A stretch of DNA of 64,000 bases. Origin: Diphasiastrum complanatum. Taxonomy: Eukaryota; Streptophyta; Lycopodiopsida; Lycopodiales; Lycopodiaceae. The first letter of the stretch is position 1. Each line of letters begins with the position of its first letter. The stretch lies in contig CM055094.1 in assembly GCA_029204225.1 (NCBI GenBank), positions 65,306,293 through 65,370,292 on the forward strand. The letters are read 5' to 3'. The notes under the pieces are model-generated. The model saw only the letters and a list, made by a program, of their open reading frames with translations, did not search any database and was not told the origin of the DNA. This document shows positions 1-64,000 of the stretch, in pieces. A program made the position numbers and the translations under genes.

Positions 1-417
1 CACTTTTTGGTCGATAGCCCTTATAGCTAAACGATCGGCAGCTATCCCGCACCGGCAGCTAACCACCCGTGCTTTACACCCGAATTCAAACAGCATCTCT
101 GTATCAATGGTTAACCCGTATAGTTCGAATATGTCGCCCCGCACCCCACAAGGTACAGACCGTGCTTTCACCTACCTAGGCAGCACTTTGCCTCATCCGT
201 CCTACGTGCAGACAGCGCCAGGCCCAAACCGCGAGAACTGACCGTGCTTACACCTCAAGGGCAACACTGTGACTCATCGAGTCCCCCGTTCTGCCGACCA
301 CCCCGACCATGGACGCACCCGTGCTTACACTGTGGGCAGCACCTTGCACAACAATTGTCTTGATGAACCCCAAACAGTGGCCATTTCCGTGAGATCCGCA
401 TAGTTGATCGGCCAGTC

Positions 418-430
418 GGCTCTGATACCA
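418..430 (-). promoter_or_regulatory. Candidate LTR-retrotransposon primer binding site
   Basis: Read on the minus strand this is TGGTATCAGAGCC, the usual complement of the initiator-methionine tRNA 3' end used by plant Ty3/Gypsy and Ty1/Copia elements. It lies two bases from a TG (433) that could be the inner edge of an LTR. Internal sequence would continue leftwards out of the window. No protein domain is visible in 1-417 to confirm it. Confidence 0.4.
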
Positions 431-432
431 CA

Positions 433-1331
433 TGTAGCGCAGGCATCCCAAAGGGAGCCGAGAACCACGACTTAGCTTCCCAGCCTTCAACTCTTGCCAT
501 CCAAACCCACTTGACATACAAGCAGCCAACTCGCCAACAACGATCAGACTTAACCAACTTGAAGTTCCGAAAACCAACATTGAGATCCAACTTGGCGCCA
601 TGCCAGATCAGGGGTCCCGATGTGGGTGACTTCCCTCCAAGCAAGTCGTCCGACATACATCAAACTTAACCAACTCGAAGCTTCGTTACAAACGAGTAAC
701 ATCCATTCCCAGCAAGCGGTCTGACTTACATCAGACTTAACCAACTAAAAGCTTCGTCACGAGCGTTGGAAGCCAACCTGGCGTCACGCCAGACTGGACA
801 GCCATAAACAGGTAACTTCCACCCAAGCAAGCCATCCAACTCAGCCGACAGGTTAGAGCTTGTTCCCCAAGAGCTAAACCCATTCACGTTCATGCAAGGA
901 ACACTCAGAACCACAAGCCGCGACAAATATAGAGACAACCAGTTCTTGGACCAAATGGTCCTGATAGCATACCGCTGGCGCCACGGACCGAATGGTCCCG
1001 ACGGCATACCGCTGGCATTCCGGGATACGACCCTCAGCTATGTGCCAACTTAAATATTTTGAAGCGGCCTCACAACTGGCGCTTTTACCGAACACTGAAA
1101 CCCAGAAGGTAATCAGAGTCAGTTTGAGAAAAATTCCACTTTATTGATAAATCTGAGAAGGTTACATTTCAAGTGTGTGACCGACCCTAGTCTCCGGGGC
1201 GCTAGCATGCCAAGGCGAGAGCCATGACAACATTGCAGCAAGGGAGGCTGAGACTTGGTTGGAGCTCGCCCTGAGTCGCAACCTGCACTCCCCTATAGTA
1301 TTGGTGGGATTCGGCACCCCCACTCATACCA
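433..1331 (-). repeat. Possible LTR (5' LTR of a minus-strand element)
   Basis: The stretch starts with TG just after the candidate primer binding site and can be closed with a CA at about 1331. Around 1135-1150 it has an AT-rich 'tccactttattgataaat' block of the kind seen near LTR polyadenylation sites in reverse orientation. Motifs such as 'gacttaaccaact' recur at about 546, 665 and 738. No second LTR copy is in the window, so both ends are tentative. No host gene is seen here. Confidence 0.3.
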
Positions 1332-1869
1332 AGCACTCTACCCAGGCTGGTAAAGCACGTTTTTCTCTCTTTAGGATTTTCTCTTTCTAGAAAGTCATTT
1401 TCTCTCTCTAGATTTTATTGATCCCCAGACTTCCTTTAATCATGCCTAGATCGTGTGAGGTGATTGCACATAGATCTGAGCTCTCTAGACTTCGCTAGAA
1501 CCGATCAAAGATTTTTAGCCATAGGAACTTGGCGCCGGCTGGATTCTGGTCACAGTGGCGCCGGGAGTGGCGCCGGCGCCGTTGTTGCCGGGAGCAGCAG
1601 AGGCGCTGTTGGCGCCGGGGACAATGCTGGCGCCGGAAGTAAAGCTTATGAAGCTAGCTTTACAACACTGATGCTGCGCTGGCCTTTTGGATGCCTCCGG
1701 GACTGTGTCTTCGTTCCCCACTGATGATTCTGAGCTCCAAACCTGCAAAATACACCAAAGAAGGATTTCTTCCAACCGTTTTTATCTCTCCAAGCTTTCA
1801 CCTCCCGTGAAGGACTTTCTCACTTGTTGCGGAGCCTGTGACAAGTTGTATCCACTGATCAGGCACGTT
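1332..1869. other. No host gene recognised; probable internal fragment of the adjoining retroelement
   Basis: Short open frames occur on both strands, including a GC-rich repeated 'ggcgccgg' block at about 1530-1640, but none matches a domain I know. The stretch lies directly inside the primer binding site at 1870-1881, so it is most simply the untranslated leader or a gag remnant of the minus-strand element whose LTR is at 1882-2144. Confidence 0.35.
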
Positions 1870-1881
1870 GCTCTAATACCA
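1870..1881 (-). promoter_or_regulatory. Primer binding site (initiator tRNA-Met type)
   Basis: On the minus strand the bases read TGGTATTAGAGC, a common variant of the plant Copia primer binding site. It is immediately adjacent to the TG...CA-bounded LTR at 1882-2144. Confidence 0.6.
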
Positions 1882-2144
1882 TGTCAAGAATTAGATATGC
1901 AACATCAAGCATTCACCATAAGCAATCACCACACGAAGGTGGAAGAAGGACACGCACTATCACTCTATCACACTAACTCATACAGAATGTAAAATGTACA
2001 AATAAACCCTGAACCCCTGATAGAGAGAGAAAACCTACGAGTAGACTAATAGACTAGCCTACGACTAATGACAGCTGGTCACAGTTGTCAACATTAATGT
2101 ACCTCGTAAACAATAACAATGAAGTTTATCATTGATTTCTAACA
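1882..2144 (-). repeat. Copia-type LTR (263 bp), solo in this window
   Basis: The stretch is bounded by TG (1882) and CA (2144). Read on the minus strand it starts TGTTAGAAATC and ends CTTGACA, followed directly by a primer binding site; this start and end are typical of plant Copia LTRs. No matching second LTR and no pol domain lie to the left, so the element is truncated or was broken by the sequence at 433-1331. Confidence 0.55.
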
Positions 2145-4495
2145 GTTTTTGCTTCTAGAAGATTTCCATGAAGATCTCCATATAGTAGGAAAATAGACCA
2201 AAAATGCCCAAAATGGAAAGTTTTGATCGAAGTGTCAAATTGCATGATGGTGATAAGGTATTCTCACACGTGTGAGATATGATGCATGATCATTACCTCG
2301 AGCTCCAAAAGTGTATACTATCAAGGCCTATTATGTAAAGGCGCAAAAGACTTTTGACTTATTTTTAAAGCATAAGTCCTTATTGAAGGTGAGGCCCCCT
2401 TTCAAGGGCCTCTATTAAGGGTATTACTTGAAAGTCTGTCTATCATGCCTCTTGGGGACCCACACCTCTTGAGAGTATACATACTCTCTTTTCTCTCTCT
2501 CACTTTGTAACTCATTTAAACACAAAGCAAGGAATGAGAGCTAAGTTATGGAAGATTAATCTATGGCTACTCCACACATTATCCGTTCCTATCAATTTTT
2601 ACCCCCCCCTCCCACACTCCACACATTATCCCTTCATATCTCTTTTCACGCCCCCCCCCACTCCATTTTTACCACACGTTATATCCCAAAACCTATATTG
2701 ATGTAACAACTTCATAAAATCACAAGCAACATAGAATGCTAAATACACAAAAATATTTAGTCTCTACCTCTCCCTTATGCAATCCCACACACATTGTAGC
2801 AAAAACATAAGGAGGGAAATAAGCAAGCATACATCTAGAAAGCTTGTGAACCCAAATAGTGTAACTTAGCATATTATGGATAATCTTCTTGAGTACATTG
2901 AATTTCTCTTATAGAGAATGAGTGGAAACAAATTATCCCAAGTTTAGAAGCTACCAAGCTTTACTCAAACTTGAATCAATTCAGAAATCCAAGTTTAACT
3001 TTGTAACTTGTGCAAAATAATTATAGGACTACATCAACCCATTAAGTCTGTAACACTAAATTTACTTCTAATAAGCTCGCGACTTGGGCATATACACGAA
3101 GATGTCGACCAAGCTTGCTTTCTAGCAAAACAAAGCCTTACAAAAAATGTCTTCTTTCAAAATAAGAGATTGTCTTTATAAACAACATAAGATTTTGTCA
3201 AGCCAACTTCCTTGCTAACGCACTTCAACCACCAGCAATCCATAAACTTTCCACAAGTGATTTTTGTATTAAGATAATTGAGTTTCTAGTGCTTACACTC
3301 AAGTCGAGTAGTAATCGTACATATGTTTCTTGATGCAAATTAGATTGATTGGTATCTAATGTGCTTCTGATCCCATACTTGTTTTAGGTTTGTTAGATTG
3401 CATGGTGATCAATGATTAAGGTATTTTTGGAGCCATTGCTAGATGCTAGTTTGGCAATCTTGTATAGAACTAGTTTGATTGTGGTCAAAGTGCAAACTTC
3501 CTTAATTTAGAATTCATTCATGATCCTTTCCTCAAGTTTTTGTCATAACCATGTCCATAGAATATGACATTTTGGATTTTCGTAGAGATAGATACATGCA
3601 TGCAAATAACAACACATAAATTTACTGCATAAATGATTTAAAAACAATACTAGTGGTGCATTACTTCAATAGTTGTTTGCAGACACAAGATTGTTACAAT
3701 GTCATGAAATAATTTCAATTAGCTATAAGGACACTTTCGGAAGTGAAGGTCTAGGTAGTCAATCTTATGACAACAGAACAAACGTGATGTCATGCATGGT
3801 GTACTAGATGTCAAAGTTATGATTTTCATACTTCCACACTAGATAAATGGTATGCATCATATGGAGGCAATTAAATCTCAAATATCAAAAGATGAGACAT
3901 TGGCAGGTCTTTCTCTTTTTGATTACTGCCCTATCACATTATCACTTACATGCATAGTTAATTTCCAAGTCGCTAAATATGTTGTAGAAAACCTTAACAC
4001 TTCACTATTCACGTGCTTTTATAAAATTTGCTTTTGAGACATCTTCTGTACCTCTTTACTGGAAGTCAATGGATATCTTGTTCCCATCATAAGCATAAGC
4101 AAGGGAGTACAACAAAGTTGCCAATATCTCCACCTATGTATGTATTTGCTACAATGTCACTTATGCGATTAAGAAAGCTCATATGCATAAACAATGGCTT
4201 CCTCTTCATATATTCAACATGACTATCTCACCATCTTAACAATGATATAGGTGCTTTTGTACCAATGTAAAGATCCATCCTCATCAAATCAAGAAGACAA
4301 GCAATGATGTTAAACTTTGAGCATATTGCAAGAAAACACACAATAGCGGCTCCTTTAGACTTTTGACAATTTGCAACTATCTTAAACATGAACTAATATC
4401 ATGATTGCTAAAAACTGACATGCATGGAAAGAACATATAAGAATGAAAAGAAGGTGAACACATGTAGATTGCCAAACCTTAAAAACCTTAATTAC

Positions 4496-4576
4496 ATACG
4501 TGGTAACTAGAGGAGACATGGCATACGTGGTAACTAGAGGAGACATGGCATACATGGTAACTAGAGGATACATGGC
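4496..4576. repeat. Tandem repeat, 27 bp x 3
   Basis: Three adjacent units at 4496-4522, 4523-4549 and 4550-4576 share the core 'ggtaactagaggagacatgg'. Units one and two are identical and the third has two substitutions. The array is about 500 bp upstream of the candidate TRA1 promoter. Confidence 0.9.
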
Positions 4577-4794
4577 ATCACACTCTCAACATTGAAGCAT
4601 AGATTCTCTTGCATTTCCGATCTCTTGAAGTCATCATGTCAACAAAAAAGGAGGAGCTATAAATGCATCTTCGAAAGAAAGAAGAAGCCATGAATATTGA
4701 TCAATGTATAATAAGTGTGAACCCATTTCCAATTGTATTAGTCTGAATTGAAGTTGTAGACAAGTGCTTAATCATCATGTTATCTAAGAGTGGT

Positions 4795-4818
4795 AGAGAG
4801 AGAGAGAGAGAGAGAGAG
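4795..4818. repeat. (GA)n microsatellite
   Basis: About 12 GA dinucleotides in a row. GA/CT tracts are common near plant core promoters and this one is about 280 bp upstream of the candidate TATA box. Confidence 0.9.
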
Positions 4819-5093
4819 CTCACCTTTCCATTCTTGTATCATCCTCAAGTAAGGGCAAAGACCCAACTCTTGTTGCAATTCGAAATATGATCGTTGGCAA
4901 AACAACCCAACGTTTTCTGACGCAAGTGTAGAGGTAATGCAATGTGGGCCCCTATTGCTGTAACATTTTAATGGAATGTGGACCCCTTTGAGATGTATGT
5001 GCCCTTCCTCATACACAACCGCGTATCGCCGGTTCCACTAGCAGGTAACCGGTGATGTCAGTGAAACCCTCGATCTTACGAGAAACCTTAACC

Positions 5094-5100
5094 TATATAA
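5094..5100 (+). promoter_or_regulatory. Candidate TATA box of the TRA1 gene
   Basis: The sequence 'ctatataatg' around 5093-5101 fits a plant TATA box. It is followed about 25-35 bp downstream by a pyrimidine patch (ccttcctctctctccct, about 5118-5134), which resembles a plant initiator/Y-patch. The start codon is 1.1 kb further down with many intervening ATGs, so an intron in the leader is likely. Assigned by position only. Confidence 0.45.
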
Positions 5101-5129
5101 TGCTTTCCTTGCTTCGATCCTTCCTCTCT

Positions 5130-6225
5130 CTCCCTTTTTTCTGTTGCTTCCTTTTCCATCGCATTTTGTTGTATACATTCAACAATTATTGTGCAGTATC
5201 TGCCGTGGCGCGATGCTGGGGTTTTCATCTCTACATCGCCGTTTCAGAAGGTTGTTGGTCAATTCTTAGAACGATCGGAAGGGTTTTGGTTGTTTTTCCG
5301 TTTTGTTAGCAGAGCCTCAAATGCAGGATTTGACTTTTGTTTGGCATCCCAGTGGCAGGGTTTCGCTTTCTTACTATCATTTGATTCTGTTATACTCTAT
5401 GTCTTTGTTGATTCAGCTGAATTCTATGTATTTCGCTACACGCGATTTGCTATGTAGGTTTTGAGTATAGCAGGTTTGTAGGGTAACAAATGTGTTCTGG
5501 AAGTGCGTTGGTATTTATTGGTGGGATTATTTATTTCCTCTAGGTTTGAAGTGTTTGTTTAAAGCTAGTAGTCTGTCTTAGCTGCCGTAGTGTGTAAAGT
5601 AACTGCCGCGGTGGCTCACTCGGGGTGGATGAGGTAGCGGAAAAATGTGTGCGGGCATGGGCGAGCTTCATGCTCGTTTTTAGGTAGAATCTGTTTCTTC
5701 GAGTCTGTGAGGTAGACATTTAGATACGAGAATGCTTTTCAAGATTTTGTACCATCCAACAGGAAGTATGCCTTCGGGTGCAATTTCTGATACGGTGCAA
5801 GTGCGGATATACAGGAGGGGGTGCCGGACTTTGTTGCAATTTTTTAAGTAGAATTATTTTGAGCTTCTCTTTGATCAAGGAAGCTTTAGTGTGTTTTTAC
5901 ATTTCCCTTTTTCCAAGTCCACATGTTTCGGGGGGAAGTTAAGAGTTGGTGGACAAGCAGATGCAGGATTGCTCTGCAATTTTCAGGAAAAAACAAGCTC
6001 ATCACTACTTGAAAATTACTCCAGTTCCAGTTAAGAGAAGCAGAGAAAAAGTGGCACTTTTTATAGAGTCCAGGTGCAATCTCAATATAGACAAAATATC
6101 TGGTTTCTTTGATAGAAGCAGTTGCTGAGATTCTTCCTTTGTGTACAGTACTGTACACAGAATAAACGGTTGCTGATAGCATTCGATACACAAAAAACGT
6201 GGCGGCTCGGTGACCCACTATCAAA
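5130..6225 (+). other. Probable TRA1 5' leader, likely with an intron
   Basis: Between the candidate TATA box and the ATG at 6226 there is no conserved coding sequence. Upstream ATGs and stops are frequent, which argues that much of this is removed as a leader intron. The exact splice sites cannot be chosen from sequence alone. Confidence 0.4.

Positions 6226-64000
<57,775 letters not shown>

Larger units (their letters stand above)
2145..5000. other. Intergenic sequence upstream of TRA1, no gene recognised
   Basis: This AT-rich stretch has only short open frames without recognisable domains. It contains C-runs at about 2605 and 2652 flanked by a repeated 'ccacacattatcc', a triplicated 27-bp repeat at 4496-4576 and a short (GA)n tract at 4795-4818. 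I see no RNA gene and no transposase or polymerase motif. Confidence 0.5.

Overview
The window is nuclear DNA of a land plant with a large, transposon-rich genome. It carries the first quarter of one host gene, the plant TRA1/TRRAP homologue (scaffold subunit of the SAGA and NuA4 histone acetyltransferase complexes), on the + strand from an ATG at 6226 to beyond position 64000. Thirteen exons can be assembled with GT-AG splice sites and continuous phase (875 codons so far). Two introns are huge: intron 6 (14383-41055, 26.7 kb) and intron 7 (41152-57217, 16.1 kb). Intron size, nested retroelements, a non-L1-like LINE, abundant microsatellites and CCCTAAA-type motifs suggest a fern or another large-genome non-angiosperm vascular plant; this is inference, not proof.

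Layout: 1-2144 LTR-retrotransposon pieces; 2145-5000 no gene recognised; about 5050-6225 promoter (TATA at 5094) and leader of TRA1; 6226-10004 exons 1-5 with a small foldback element in intron 4; 10005-14273 intron 5, mostly one old hAT-type element (10610-13694) with terminal inverted repeats and target duplication. Intron 6 holds, in order, hAT family-A copies (14746-20640), a truncated Copia (20700-23137), a frameshifted LINE (23150-25911), another hAT fragment (25920-27050), family-A element B (28661-33692), a 250-bp non-autonomous relative (33732-33981), a tiny tRNA-derived SINE with a 15-bp target duplication (34916-35003), LINE ORF1 remnants with hairpin plus (TC)n tails (35362-37200) and exon 7 just after its end. 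Intron 7 holds element D (41386-46140), element E (46141-54060) interrupted by a pristine Copia retrotransposon (47855-53272), and element F (54981 to about 56115). Exons 8-13 run from 57218 to the window end.

The most interesting system is a group of hAT-like DNA transposons (A, B, C, D, E, F). Their recognisable ends almost all begin CATAG, they abut (TA)n microsatellites wherever a terminus survives, and their transposases carry an N-terminal BED-type finger, a hAT core and an unusual C-terminal acidic/low-complexity tail ending in AT-hook motifs. I infer that the AT-hook tail may steer insertion into (TA)n tracts. Family A also has a second, antisense, convergent small ORF and an 84-bp minisatellite near its 3' end. 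Family-A copies are each broken differently, whereas element D encodes a complete six-exon transposase of about 886 residues.

The Copia at 47855-53272 has two 401-bp LTRs that I read as identical, a 5-bp target duplication and an intact polyprotein, so it inserted very recently.
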